In this document: in pieces, positions 12,874-24,731 of the stretch
Position numbering within the stretch: position 1 is the stretch's first letter
Layout of the letters: every line of letters begins with the position of its first letter
Assembly (NCBI GenBank): GCA_018894105.1
Contig: CM032118.1
Span: 30,360,690 to 30,424,689, forward strand
Length of the DNA: 64,000 nucleotides
From: Jacaranda mimosifolia
Lineage: Eukaryota; Streptophyta; Magnoliopsida; Lamiales; Bignoniaceae
Reading direction: 5' to 3'
The notes under the pieces: generated by a model
The model's database searches: none
What the model saw: the letters and a program-made list of their open reading frames with translations, nothing else
Told to the model about the DNA's origin: nothing
Translations under genes and position numbers: made by a program

Positions 12874-14171
12874 CTAATATTTAAAGGTAAAAAATATTTC
12901 TTTCTTTTTTTCTTTACCTCTATATGATCATTTGCTTGGTAAGTTAAATTCTAATTTTTTTTATTATGCATGTATTTTGTAATTTTTATATGATTTACTA
13001 ATATTAATAAATTATTATGTTTAAGAGTCATGTTAATTTACAAAAGGAATTTGAAGTCTCACTTTGTGGTAAATATTAGATTTTACATTTATTTTTTGCT
13101 TTTGATCGATTTTTTCACTCTTTTTTTTTTTTTTTTTTTTTTTTATATTCTGGTCGATGTTCCAAGAATATTTCAATAATTTACGTAATTATGAAATTTG
13201 AAAAGTAATTTTTCATACATCTTAATAATAATATGAAATTATTATTCAGAGGACCCATAAAAGCTATTTCTTCTTATATTCATTTTGATTAGTTTTATTC
13301 ATTTTAAAAGAATTTATTTGTTTTCGATTATTGAAGTAAAAGTGTGGGAGATTGTCCTACTCCCACATATGGAAAAAAAAATGGGATTGAATAGATAGGC
13401 ATCCATGTTTATTTTGCTTTATGCCTATTGATTTAACACGAAAAGAATCATATCACTTAGTACATGAAATCTGCTTTATACTGACATAAATCCTAAACCA
13501 TGTCATCATTTGCTCTCATAGATAAATTATTTTTGGATTGAAGTAAAAGTGTAGGAGATTGTCCTACTCCCACATATGAAATATAAATTTAATTACCATG
13601 CGTTTGTAGAAACATTAGCTATTTTTATTTTAGTTCTGAAAATTGAAAAATAAGGCAGAATATAAAATTTAATGTGTGCTAATTATGTTTGGCTTAGCTT
13701 ATCATTTGTAAATAACTTAGACTATTTAATTTATTACTATTTAACTGGTACTTTAGATTTTTCTAATCCTAGCAAGGATTTTTTTTAAAAAAACATTATT
13801 TTATTATTGTTATTAATTATAGATATGCCTGTTAGGAGTCAACTAAGTTCGCACTTTTGATTTTGCATATTATGTATGAGGCTAATGTTAACGGGCCAAA
13901 TGACTATCAACAAGAGTTTTAGATTTTGAGTTATTCTATAGTCGAGAAACTCCAAGTAAAATAGTAATTTTAATATTAATTGTTTTAATCGTCTGTTATT
14001 CTATAAATGCCTAAACCTAAGAATTTAGAACAACGTTTTATTGCATTTTAAATTTAAAACTTTATAGCATTTGTATGATTTTTGAGAAATGTAAGTGTCT
14101 AATTATAATTAATATTGAATATTGTAAAATTTTAAATTATTATTCGGTACAACGCATGGTTCAAAAACTAG
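12874..14171. other. AT-rich intergenic stretch with a duplicated hairpin motif
   Basis: No gene seen. It has a poly-T run at 13121-13144 and two copies of a motif reading 'GAGATTGTCCTACTCCCACA', at about 13333-13372 and 13540-13579. The motif has the short inverted repeat TGTGGGAG...CTCCCACA. Confidence 0.6.
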
Positions 14172-14583
14172 TTAGGAGTGTAGTCCAATCAAATCGAGCT
14201 TGAAGAAAATTTTCTGCTCAAGCTTGACAATTATGATATTTTAAACTCGAGCTCTACCGGTGAATATTTGAACTCGACTCGACTTAATTAGATTAAACTC
14301 AAGTTATCAAATGAGCTTTAAATAAGTGCCACCTCGAGCTCAAAGTCGAGCTTGAATTTAATTTGAGTTTGACTTTGACGTAAAAATAATAGTAATATAA
14401 TATATAATATTAATAAAATAAAAAATATTTAATTATATATTGCCTCATGTTCTTAAGGGTAAATAGCGACTCAAAATCAACTCAAAATAAATATCAAGCT
14501 CGATTTGATTTGATTCAAGTTCGAAATAGTTCAAGTTTGAGTCAAGCTAGCACAAGCCAAGCTTACATCCTTTGGACTCCTAA
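14172..14583. mobile_element. Small TIR element (MITE-like, possibly hAT-derived), about 0.41 kb
   Basis: The ends are TTAGGAGT (14172) and ACTCCTAA (14583). Inside them are inverted 'AAGCTTG/CAAGCTT' and 'CTCGAGCT' blocks, a composition typical of common plant non-autonomous hAT-like elements. A clean 8-bp target duplication was not found, so the superfamily is uncertain. Confidence 0.5.
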
Positions 14584-14869
14584 TATCAACATAACCACCC
14601 AAGAAAACAAAAATTGATGTCGAGCAGTGATTGGTTATTTATAAAACAACTATTTTTTCCTTCATATATTTTCATGATAGAAAATCATTGTTTATTATTT
14701 TCAATAAATATATCATATTTTTTATTCTTATACCTTGGATTATTATTTTTAAACTTAAAAAATCACTATTTAAAATAGTTAAAATCAAATAACAATTTAT
14801 AGACTTATTTTTTTCTATTCTCCTAATATAATATATATGGCCTGCACTAAATTTTTTTAATAATAATAA
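14584..14869. other. AT-rich stretch ending in a (TAA)n run
   Basis: No gene seen. The run AATAATAATAATAA at about 14858-14873 abuts the left LTR of the full-length gypsy element. Confidence 0.5.
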
Positions 14870-15198
14870 TAACAATAGCCCAAAAATTTGGTATTTTAAA
14901 AATAAGGATTTAGAAATCAAGATTTTGATTGGTTGGATTTTAGGGCTCAAAAATTAGATGAAAATGACTTAATTGCAAAAAATTTGAAAGTTTTGGGGTC
15001 AAAATGGAATTTAGGAAGACTTGATTGGACCACATTTTAGAAGTTTTGGGGTTGCATGGTAATTATTTTGGGTCAAAGGGGCCAAATGAGGCACTATATT
15101 AAAATGGGACCAAAAAGAGAAGCTTTGAAGTGTTGAAGGACCTAAATGAGATTCAACAAAAAGTTTTGGGGGCTAAATGTGAGTCTGAAAACTCACCC

Positions 15199-15208
15199 CT
15201 ATATATAC
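15199..15208 (+). promoter_or_regulatory. LTR promoter TATA box (5' LTR)
   Basis: CTATATATAC lies at the same place as TATAAATA at 22004 in the 3' LTR, before a CT-rich leader. This is the expected U3/R boundary signal. Confidence 0.55.
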
Positions 15209-16873
15209 CCAATTTTCATTTCCTCCTTCCCATTTCTTCTCATTCTCTCCCTCGTCCAACTCTTCTCCCCCACCAGCGACTCCTTTCTCCAACGACTTTT
15301 TCCCCAAACCCCTAAATTTATCCTCTTCCCCATTTTACCAGCAACCATTCGACACTTTGTACGTGGCGTTCTGGGTAGCGGACCACTGGAATCGAAAGCT
15401 CGAGAAATCCACTTTTGACAAGCATGGTGGACGCCGGTGGAGCGATGGCCAACCAAGCTTCTGGGCAGCATTTCTGAGAGCCTATAGCTAGAGGAACAAG
15501 GTGGTGCCATTGCATGACCAATCCACACGGCAACGAAGGCAAAAATTGGCAGAAACCTTGCGGTGAAGCAAGGTGGTTTTAAGTCTTTAGGGCGACGTTT
15601 GAGACCTTTTCTGGTGGATAAACAGAAAATCAAGTTGAGCGTTGGATAGCTCTCGGCGAAAGGCGTCTTCGAGTGGTGGCGTTGAATTTTTTGGCGGCGG
15701 CGGCAGAGAGACAGTTTTGCCTCCTCAATGCGGCGATCACATTCGTGCACTTGGTTTGTGATTCCAAAAACTCTGTAATCGAATCTTGTGCTGGAAGTTG
15801 GATCTGATATTGGAATACACATATATGTGTAAATTTATGTATATTGTACTATTTCTCCTACAAATCTTGTAATATATCAATTGAGGATGTGATATATAAA
15901 GTTGAACATGTACCTCATGCTTGGATATATATATGTACACGTACAGTGGGCCCGGATGTATAGTACTATGCGGTAACTTGGATTAATTAAAGTTTATTAA
16001 AGGATTAAACCCTAATTTGAGGATTTTATATATAATTTGGACTAAAGTATTGACATTGAGAATAATATTGTTAAATGGACTGTTGTTGTTAATTTGAGAT
16101 GATGTATGAGGAATTATATGTTCAAGGACTAGATTACATTATATTATTGAGATCAAAACAACCTCGTAACTATTTCTAGTGATCGGCTAAATTGGCACAT
16201 TTCGTATCGATATAATTCATCGAACTTTAATTATCGTGTTGGTTGGTTAATTAGTGATTATTAGGACTATTAATAGTATGATTATGCGTATTAAGAATCA
16301 GAGGAGGATTTTAATGGTAAAAAATACCTTTTTTTTAGGTGATGAAAAGGTGGGTCCTGCCGACTAGTAAGATTGCTGACTATGGTTGCTGTATCTGAGA
16401 AATACAAAGGTAAGGGCTTGCCATTCTGGCCTCAATTATACTTATCTGTTCTTGTGGAATAACCCCTGTGAGGGTCTACCAACCTAGCATTTCTTTTACT
16501 TATTTGTTATTGGGATAAACTTCTATGAGGGTTTCATGTTTTATGTACCATACTAAATCGTGTTTCTTGAAATCTGTGAATTTGTTCAAAATTTGCTTGT
16601 TTTCTGTTAATTAACTTGTATACCCCTGTGAGGGTTATTTCTTGATCATGCTTTGATTGATTCTGTTATCTGTTCGTTCTGTCTCCTATAACCTTTAATT
16701 GTTATCTATTATCTGTTCATACTGTTATCTAACTGTCCTGTATTGTTATTTTTTGCATTTGAAATTGTCGCCTAGAGCATCTCGTCTGTTATCTATTCGA
16801 TTTGTTATCTGACTGTCTGTTATCTGTTCAATCTATTTTTTGATTGTATGTTATCTGTCCGTATTGTTATTTC

Positions 16874-17027
16874 GGGACATTAATCCCTACTGTGTGCGTG
16901 GGATAAGCCGTAAGCCCTGGGATGTTAATCCCTGCTGTGTGCATGGGATAAGTCGTAAGCCCTGAATTCATGTTTAAGTAATGGGACGTTAATCCCTGCT
17001 ATGTGCATGGGATAAGCCGTAAGCCCA
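16874..17027 (+). repeat. Minisatellite inside the 5' LTR, 3 units of 45-63 bp
   Basis: Units begin at 16874, 16919 and 16983 with 'GGGACGTTAATCCCTGCT' or a variant and share the end 'GGGATAAGCCGTAAGCCC'. Unit 2 has an extra ~18-bp spacer. Confidence 0.85.
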
Positions 17028-17930
17028 AAACTCATGATAAGGAAAATTTGATAGGTGTGTTCTGTTTCATATTCTGATTGCATTCTGATTGGTTGTATTT
17101 CGCTCATGGAGCAACAAGGTTGTGAAAGTTTCTTGGTCTAGATCGAGTTGTTGTCCAAGCTAGACGAGTTATTTGCATTTCCTCTTGAACATATTCGGTT
17201 GAGATGGACCATTCATCCCAAATTGATCCAGTTGAGACGATCCCGGGCTGTTCAAGCCAACAACCACAACTCCTAAGCTAGTTCCTACTAATAATCTTGA
17301 AATTTGAAAATGTCTATTTTGCTCAACTGTGTTCTGATTGCCTAATCTGATCTTTTTATTTGTTTGTATTCGGTTCGCTTGTAATATGATTTGTTTTTCC
17401 TGATTGTATCCTAACTATAATCACTTGATATGCTATTGTTTTGATTGTTAAATGTTAATCTTTTGATTGATTCTTTCTTGACAGATCCCTACTGTTGACA
17501 ATTACGATTATCCCTCACTAAGTCTTTTGGATTTACCCCCTCGTATTTCATTAATTCTCTCAGATAGGAATAGGTGATGAAGATGAACTTCAACGTTGGA
17601 TTAAAGTATGTATGTTTTGTAATTGATCAGGCATTTATATCTGTATATGGGATCACTCATATGTTAAGTTTTAAACTTAGGGACATTGTGATATGTCAAA
17701 TTTGATCTTAAGGTTTGTAGTATATATGAAACAATAAATGATGGGATCTGTTGTGGCATGTAAATTATACTTTTGTTAAGGTTTGTTTAGGTTGAAGCTC
17801 GATGCTACTCTCTGGTAATTTTGGAGAGATTTTCTGATGGGCCTATTGTTTGAATTATAGGTTGAGATTTAAGTCTGAATTGAGTGGCGCCTCAGCTTAG
17901 GTGTTGTCCTGAGTGGGGGCGCTATAGAGG

Positions 17931-17942
17931 TGGTACTAAAGC
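17931..17942 (+). other. Decayed primer-binding site (tRNA-iMet type)
   Basis: TGGTACTAAAGC sits 4 bp after the 5' LTR. The usual plant initiator-methionine site is TGGTATCAGAGC, so 9 of 12 bases match. This sets the element's orientation as plus. Confidence 0.65.
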
Positions 17943-18246
17943 TTAAGTTTGTCGATGACTTGGGGATTGAATATTATTGGGATTCATGGCTGACCTTTTG
18001 ATTATGTTAGTTTGAGGATAAATTTTAGGTACCTTGCGTATTGGGAAGTTCCTATGTGATTTAAGGATTTAGGATGAAATCGATCAGTGGATATTAGGAG
18101 GATGAGTTTGAAAATTGCAGGGTATCTTTGAGATCTTGTCATTTATCGTAGAATGATTAGAACTCGTATAACTGGAAGTCTGATTTGATTTCATCTAATT
18201 CTTCTTCTTCTTCTGTTGATTTGGAAGATTGGAGGGATTAGAGTTG

Positions 18247-19330
18247 ATGGCATCTCAAGGAAGTTTTGGTGCACCCATTCTGCCTAGAACTGGACGACGA
18301 GGAAGACACCTCAGGCGACGGGTCAATGATCGACAGGCTCCAAGATGAGGGGCACCTGTTTATTCATAAGCTATGCAAGAAAAAGAGGTTTTGCAAACCC
18401 CTTCGGTGGGTTAGCCAACAGACCCAGTGTACCAGAGGAAATCGGGATTCAGGCAACAAGGTCAACAACCACGTGGTGGAGTAGGAGTCGTTCATGAGAT
18501 AGCTGAAGATCGAGCATTGGAACAGTTCCTTTGCTTTCAGCCCCCAAGATTTTTAGGGGAGCCAGATGACAGAAAAGCAGAAGACTGGGTAGAGAATCTA
18601 GAAGTCATATTCGAGACCCCACGCTACCCAAACAAACAGAAAGTGCAGTTTGCCACGTTCTTCCTAGCGAGATCTACGAGGAGTTGGTGGAAAATGATTC
18701 ACCACAGATGGACTGCTATCGAAACCCATCGAACATGAGAGAATTTCACTAGGAATTTAATTCAAGGAAGTCAGTCCGTTAGCCAGTATGAGATAACTTT
18801 CAGCTGACTTATATAGTATGTGCCCTATATCTTAGAGGATGAGAATCGACAGATTCAACGATTTGTATAAAGGTTGTGGCCAGAGTTTAGATGGGGTTTG
18901 GGCATTTTCTATTTACCAAATTTCAAGTTGGCAGTGAGCAACGTACTACAACTTGAGTCAGAGCAGCAATAGATTCGAAAAATTGAAGATAGGAGTCAGA
19001 AAGGAAAGTCACATTCTGAAGAACAGAGTAATGTCGAAAGAAAACAACAGAGACTATATGTTGGAAGCATTACCTAACTAGGCCCTTATTTTGGCAAGAA
19101 GGCAAATTTGACTCAAGAAAGGACACCCAAACAATGTGAATTCTAGGGGAGATTTGGCCATGAAGAGTCTAGCTGTTGGAGAAAATAGGGCAGATGTGTG
19201 GGTTGCGGTAGTGATCAGCACTTTGTGAGAGATTGCCCTAAACAAAAAGGCTAAACACTTGCAAGGAAAGGAAAACAAGTAGCAAGAGCTAGCGGAAGAC
19301 TGAATATATAAGCCCCCGCATATGCCCTGA
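18247..19330 (+). pseudogene. gag: Broken gypsy gag (capsid and zinc knuckle)
   Basis: An ATG at 18247 opens a gag-like frame (MASQGSFGAP...). The capsid region near 18520-18700 shows the family pattern 'FQPPRFLGEPDDRKAEDWVE' and 'ARSTRSWWKMI'. A CCHC-type knuckle 'GRCVGCGSDQHFVRDCP' is at about 19190-19240. Gag packages element RNA in cytoplasmic particles. The frame carries many stops (for example at 18736 and two near 18800-18820), most explained by C-to-T change of CAG, CAA or CGA codons. The next segment downstream is protease-like, which is the expected order. It is clearly non-functional; family assignment is firm, clade assignment less so. Confidence 0.8.
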
Positions 19331-19339
19331 TAGGAGGAG

Positions 19340-20040
19340 AAGTACTGGAGTAGAATGTATGGTTTCTATTTTTGAAATCTATGATAATGTCTTACACAAT
19401 CCTAGTGTTCTATATTCTTTTATACCTGTTGTATTTTCTCGAACTATATATGCAATCCGAGACTATAGTTTATTAGAAAGAAGTTCAAACACCCTTAGAA
19501 ATAGGGTTAATAATAGACATAATGTATCAGAATATTACCATATGACGATTGAGGATGGAGTATATCCAACCACCCTCATACAGATGCTTATTGAAGAGTA
19601 CAAAGTGATACTCGAAAGGGATTGGCTATATAGTCATCAGGCACCAGTGAACTGCTGCACCAAATACGTCATTCTCGGAGATAAGGTACCAATACCAACA
19701 CACCCTTCTACAGATAACACCTTCAAATGCCACTCATATCTGCGTTAGAGACTAGAAAGATTTTGAGAAAAGGTAGGCGAGAATTATTGGTGTATCTCAT
19801 CAATAAATCCCAAGATACAATTTAGAATCGAGGAAATGGAAGTGGAGGCTAAATACTCGAAAGTATTCCCAAAAGAAGTGAGCTCATTACCCCCCATCCC
19901 ACGTAGAAGAATTATATAACCTTCTGCGGGGATAAGAATCTTCACAAAGCTGGAGTTAAAGCAAGGGTACTATCAGCTGAAGGCCAGAAAAGACCACGTA
20001 AAGCGCTTATACATGATTCTCTGAGCCTTAAGAAAAAACA
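19340..20040 (+). pseudogene. pol: Decayed protease and fragment of reverse transcriptase
   Basis: The open stretch 19359-19748 (129 aa) has the plant gypsy protease layout: 'VSIFEIYDNVLHNPSVLYSF' where the family has a DPG-type active site, later 'VILERDWLYSHQAPVNC'. The catalytic aspartate position reads Asn and the following Gly is lost, so protease activity is not expected. After stops and frameshifts a linker of the 'FPKEV-SLPP' type is visible near 19865-19900. 'FTKLELKQGYYQLKARKDH' at 19930-20000 matches the early RT region. The RT between linker and this motif, and everything after it (YxDD, RNase H, integrase), is missing, so most of pol was deleted. Confidence 0.7.
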
Positions 20041-20274
20041 TCAGTTGTATGCAACAATTGTAAGTGCAAATACAGGATAGAGAAGAGAACAAGAGAGATA
20101 GGATTTTTGTTAGAGTTGCAGATTACTGAAGATTTTGTGTGTATATATATATTTGGAACCTTGCGCAATAAGAGCTAATACCAGTTGGATATCAATCAAT
20201 AGAACACTCCGTTTAATTGATGCACGTAAGTGCAGTTTACCATTGGAAGTTTCCCACCTACCAAATGGCATAAC
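20041..20274. other. Non-coding spacer between pol fragment and second gag
   Basis: No coding similarity is seen. The spacer joins the truncated RT to the second gag and may contain the recombination junction. Confidence 0.4.
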
Positions 20275-21270
20275 TAAAACTTACCACAACGTATTCTCCT
20301 AGTCAAGAAAATCTGGAAGAGGATACCTCGGAACGGAGACGCCCAATAAATGTTAAGGAAATGATACGAGAACCACCGGTACATCAGCAGCAAGGTCATA
20401 TGGGTAATATTGAGGGAAGTAAAGAACCTCCAAAATTCGAAACTATAGCCCATCTCCTTAAGTTTCACCCCCCAATGTTTATGGGTGAATCTGACCAACA
20501 AAAACCAAAGCTTAGATCAGGGAGATCGAAGATATCTTCCAAATGATAGATTACCCGGATGACCTTAAACTCATATTTGTTGTTCACATGTTGGAAGGAA
20601 CTGCAGATCAATGGTGGACTTTGGTGAGTCAACGATGGGAACATAGGAAGGTCCCTCGTACTTAGGACAATTTCGTGTGGGAATTTATGTATAGATTCAT
20701 ACCACGAGAGATAAGCGATGCCCAAAAGCAAGAATTTGAGAATCTTACCTAAGAAGATATGACCATGTGGCAGTATGAAGCAAGATTCAGTAGGTTGTTG
20801 CGGTATGCTCCGCAGATATGGAGGAAAGAAGAGTATAAGACTGACAAATTTGTTAAGGGATTGAGATCGGAGATACGAAAAATCCTCATACCTTGCAAGC
20901 AGTCTAACTCTGAAGAAGTTGTAGCAAAAGCCTTGTGTGTGGAATAAGAACTTCTTGGAGTATCTACCAATGAGAAGAAGGGCAAGCGAGGAAAATTTTT
21001 TGAACTAGGAATCACTGTGAGTAAGAAGAGTGAGTCAGATAGGAAACGGTTGAAGGTTCGATCTGGGACACCAAGAAGGAAATGTGGATTATGTGGAGCA
21101 TCTAAACATGAGAAATCGAAATGCTAGAAGAAACAGGGTAGATGCATGGGCTGTGGAAGCGATCAATATCTCCTGAATGATTGCCCTAGAAGGAGAGGCC
21201 CAAAATCGGCATGAAAAGGAAAACAGGTGGCTGAAGGTTCTATCTAAGTTCTTGAATGGTGGATGAGAAT
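20275..21270 (+). pseudogene. gag: Second broken gypsy gag in the same element
   Basis: Segments 20361-20546 and 20759-20947 encode a second capsid: 'KFHPPMFMGESDQQKPKL', 'MLEGTADQWWTLVSQRW', 'DMTMWQYEARFSRLLRYA'. A second CCHC knuckle follows at about 21135-21190 ('GRCMGCGSDQYLLNDCP'). It is diverged from the first gag at 18.2-19.3 kb, so it is not a recent tandem duplication. It has frameshifts near 20520 and several stops. Two gag domains in one LTR pair are unexpected. The simplest explanation is recombination between two related elements or a decayed nested copy without its LTRs. Confidence 0.75.
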
Positions 21271-21660
21271 CCCACACTGCATATTTTGGCTTCATACCCT
21301 AGACGGAGTTTAAGGAGCAGTAGGCGTATGGGTTATGTCTATAACTTGTGTGTTTATGTTTTTGTGAATCTGTATCTAGCTGTTGGGAATGTATGACTTG
21401 TTTTGAAGGCTAACATGTTAAGTTTGAACTAGACTATTCTTTATGTAAGTGTGAACTTGTGACGATGTTAATTGTTTGTTACTATAATGGTTTTATGGTC
21501 TTTTAAATAAGAGCATGCACTCTATTAAAACTGAAATGGAGAATATTTTAAGTATTGAAATGATAGGCGATTGAGGCAATGAGGATCAAGAATGTTGCGT
21601 GTATCAGTGTTAATCAAACTTTATCTAATCAAAGATGAGAATTTGGGGACCAGATTATTT
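21271..21660. other. 3' untranslated spacer of the gypsy element
   Basis: No domain is recognised. The end reads 'GAATTTGGGGACCAGATTAT', resembling the region commonly seen just before the polypurine tract in plant gypsy elements. Confidence 0.45.
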
Positions 21661-21674
21661 TAAGAGAGAAGGAT
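21661..21674 (+). other. Polypurine tract
   Basis: TAAGAGAGAAGGAT lies directly before the 3' LTR start at 21675. It is the expected site of plus-strand priming. Confidence 0.65.
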
Positions 21675-22003
21675 TGTAACACTCCCAAAATTTGGTATTT
21701 TAAAAATAATGATTTAGAAATCAAGATTTTGATTGGTCGAATTTTAAGGCTCGAAAATTAGATGAAAATGACTTAATTGCAAAATTTTTGAAAGTTTTGG
21801 GGTCAAAATAAAATTTAGGAAGACTTGATTGGATCACATTTTAGAAGTTTTGGGGTTGCATGGTAATTATTTTGGATCAAAGGAGCTAAATGAGGCACTA
21901 TATTAAGATGGGACCAAACAGAGAAGCTTTGAAGTGTTGAAGGACCTAAATGAAATTCAGCAAAAAGTTTTGGGGGCCAAGTGTGAATCTAAAAACTCAC
22001 CCC

Positions 22004-22011
22004 TATAAATA
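22004..22011 (+). promoter_or_regulatory. LTR promoter TATA box (3' LTR)
   Basis: TATAAATA is in the context CCCCTATAAATACCC, followed by a CT-rich leader. Confidence 0.6.
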
Positions 22012-23641
22012 CCCAATTTTTATTTCTTCTCCCCAATTTCTTCTCTTTCTTCCCCGCGTCCAACTCTTTTCCCCCACCGACGACTCCTTTCTCCGGTGAT
22101 TTTTTCCCCAAACCCCTCCGTTTATCCTTTTCCCCATTTCACTAGCAACCGTCTGACATCTCGCAAGTGGCGTTTCAGGCAGGAGGCCACTGAAATGGAA
22201 AGCTCGAGAAACCCACTTTTGATGGGCATGCGGACGCCGGTGGAGCGATGGCCAATTGAGCTTTTGGGCAGTATTTCTGAGAGACCGCAACTAGAGAAAC
22301 AAGGTGGTGCCATTGCATGACTAATCCATACGGCGGCGAAGGCGAAAATCAGAAGAAACTTCATGGCGGAGTAAAGTAGTTTTAAGTCTTCAAGGCGATG
22401 TTTGAGACCTTTTCCAACGGATAAATAGAAAACCAAGCTGAGCGTTGGAAAGGTCTCGGCGACAGGCGTCTCCAGGTGGTGGTGTTGATTTTTTCGGCGG
22501 AAGGCGGAGGCAGAGAGACAGTTTTGCTTCCTCGATGCGATGCGTGCACTCATGTGCTTAGTTTGTGATTCAAAAATTCCATAATCAAATATTATGTTGG
22601 AAATTGGATATGACATTAGAATATATATATGTATATATATACATGTATATTGTACTATTTCTCCTACAAATCTTATATATATATGTACATGTGCAGTGGG
22701 CCCGGATGTATAGTATTATGTGGTAACTTGGATTAATTAAAGTTTATTAAAGGATTAAACCCTAACTTGAGGATTTTATATATAATTTGGACCTAAGTAC
22801 TGACATTGAGGATAGTCTTGTTAAATGGACTGTTGTTGTTAATTTGAGACGATGTATGAGGAATTATATGTTCAAGGACTAGATTACATTCTATTATTGA
22901 GATCGAAATAACCCTGTAACTATTTCTAGTGATCGGCTAAATTAGCGCATTTCTTATCGATAGAATTGACCAGACCTTAATTACTGTATTAGTTGGTTAA
23001 TTAGTATTTTTGGGACTGTAAATAGTATGATTATGTGTATTAAGAATCAAATGAGGATTTTAATGGTAAAAATACCCTTTTGTTTAGGTGATGAAGAAGT
23101 GCGTCCTGCCGACCAGTAAGATTGCTAACTATGGTTGTTGTATCTGAGAGATACAAAGGTAAGGGCCTGCCATTCTGGCCTCAATTATACTTATCTGTTC
23201 TTGTGGAATAACCCCTTTAAGGGTTTACCAACCTGGCATTTCTTTTACTTATTTTTTATTGGGATAAACCTCTGTAAGGGTTTCATGTTTATGTACCATA
23301 CTGAATCGTGTTTCTTGAAATCTGTGAATTTGTTCAAAATTTGTTTGTTTTTTGTTAATTGAGTTGTATACCCTTGTGAGGGTTATTTTCTTGATCATGC
23401 TTTGATTGATCCTGTTATCTGTTCGTTCTGTCTCCTATAACCTTTGATTGTTATCTGTTATCTGTTCGGACTATTATCTGATTGTCCTGTATTGTTATTT
23501 GTTACCTTGCCGGCATTGTTTACCATCTGAAATTGTCGCCTAGAGCATCTCGTCTATTATCTATTCGATCTGTTATCTAACTGTCCATTATCTGTTCAAT
23601 CTATTATTTGACTGTATGTTATATGCCTGTACTGTTATTTC

Positions 23642-23780
23642 GGGACGTTAATCCATGCTATGTGCATGGGATAAGCCGTAAGCCTTGGGACGTTAATCCC
23701 TGCTGTGTGCATGGGATAAACCATAAGCCCTGGAACGTTAATCCCTGCTAGGTTTGTGGGATAAGCCGTAAGCCTAAAAC
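23642..23780 (+). repeat. Minisatellite inside the 3' LTR, 3 units of about 45 bp
   Basis: Three units of the form 'GGGACGTTAATCC...GGGATAAGCCGTAAGCC' match the array at 16874-17027 in the 5' LTR, with different spacer lengths. Confidence 0.85.
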
Positions 23781-24678
23781 TCGTGATAAGGAAAATATGA
23801 TAGGCATGTTCTGTTTCGTATTCTGACTACATTCTAATTGTTTATATTCCACTCATGGAGCAACAAGGTTGCAAAAGTTTCTTGGTCTAGATCGGGTTGT
23901 TGTCCAAGCCGGATAAGTCGTAAGCATTTGCTCCCAAATTGATTCGGTTGAGATGGACCATTCATCCCGAACTGATCCGGTTGAGATGATCCCGGGCCGT
24001 TCGAGCCGACAGCCACAACTCCTGAGCTAATTCCTGCTAATAATATTGAAATTTGAAAATGTCTGTTTTGCCCAACTGTATTCTGACTGCCTAATCTAAT
24101 TTGTTTGTCTATTTGTATCCGGTTTGCCTGTAATGTGATCTATTTTGCCTGATTGTGTCCTGACTGTAATCGCTTAATATGTATTGTTTCGATTGTTAAA
24201 TGTTAATCTGTTGAGTTGATTCCTCCTCGACAAATCCCTATTGTTTACTATTACGATTGCCCTTCATTAAGTCCTTTGGACTTACCCCATCGTATTTCAT
24301 TGATTCTCTCAGATAGGAATAGGTGATGAAGATGAACTTCAGGCTTGGATTAAAGTATGTATGTTTTGTAATATATAAGGTGTTTATATCTGTGTATGGG
24401 ATCACTTGTATGTTAAGTTTTAAACTTAGAGATATTGTAATATGCCAGATTTGATCTTAAGGTTTGTAGTATGTATGAAACAATAAATGATGAGATTTGT
24501 TGTGGCATGTAAATTGTACTTTTGTTGAGGTTTGTTTAGGTTGAAGCTCGACACTACTCTATGATAATTTTGAATTTTTTTTTGATGGACCTATTGTTTG
24601 AATTATGGGTTGAGATTTAAGTTTGAATTGAGTAGCACCTCAACTTAGTGTTGTCCCGAGTGGGGGTACTACAATTAC

Positions 24679-24731
<53 letters not shown>

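Larger units (their letters stand above)
14870..17926 (+). repeat. 5' LTR of the full-length gypsy element
   Basis: It is collinear with 21675-24673 from 'CCAAAAATTTGGTATTTTAA' to '...GAGTGGGGGCGCTATA'. The expected TGTAACACT start is eroded next to the (TAA)n run, and the terminal CA has become TA. It includes a TATA box, poly-pyrimidine leader, GC-rich transcribed part and a tandem 'GGGATAAGCCGTAAGCCC' array. Confidence 0.85.
14870..24673 (+). mobile_element. Full-length but dead Ty3/gypsy LTR retrotransposon (Tekay/Del-like), about 9.8 kb
   Basis: Two ~3-kb LTRs flank 3.75 kb with a decayed primer-binding site, gag with zinc knuckle, protease and RT fragments, a second gag, and a polypurine tract, all on the plus strand. 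Very long LTRs, a TGTAACAC start and the 'PPRFLGEPD...AEDWVE' gag style suggest the Tekay/Del chromovirus group; this is inference, since integrase and chromodomain are missing. Many stops, a large pol deletion and the loss of the protease active site make it non-functional. It appears to have inserted into a (TAA)n microsatellite, because both flanks are TAA-rich, and the exact left border is blurred. The two LTRs differ at many positions, so the insertion is not recent. Confidence 0.85.
21675..24673 (+). repeat. 3' LTR of the full-length gypsy element
   Basis: It starts TGTAACACTCCCAAAATTTG and ends GGGGGTACTACA. It is collinear with the 5' LTR over its length. It has a TATA box at 22004-22011 and a tandem array at 23642-23780. 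A (TAA)n microsatellite follows immediately. Confidence 0.9.

Noticed and set aside
13121..13144. Poly-T run as the poly-A tail of a minus-strand LINE or SINE
   Set aside because: No reverse transcriptase, SINE head or target duplication is seen around it.
15199..15822. 207-aa minus-strand ORF in the 5' LTR, with a 164-aa counterpart at 22122-22616 in the 3' LTR
   Set aside because: The two are similar only because both LTRs were identical when the element inserted. Both are antisense to the transcribed GC-rich LTR part, have different lengths and breaks, and no known domain.
16874..17027. A CRISPR-like array (repeat with spacers)
   Set aside because: Units are direct tandem copies with related spacers inside a plant LTR; there is no cas gene or prokaryotic context.
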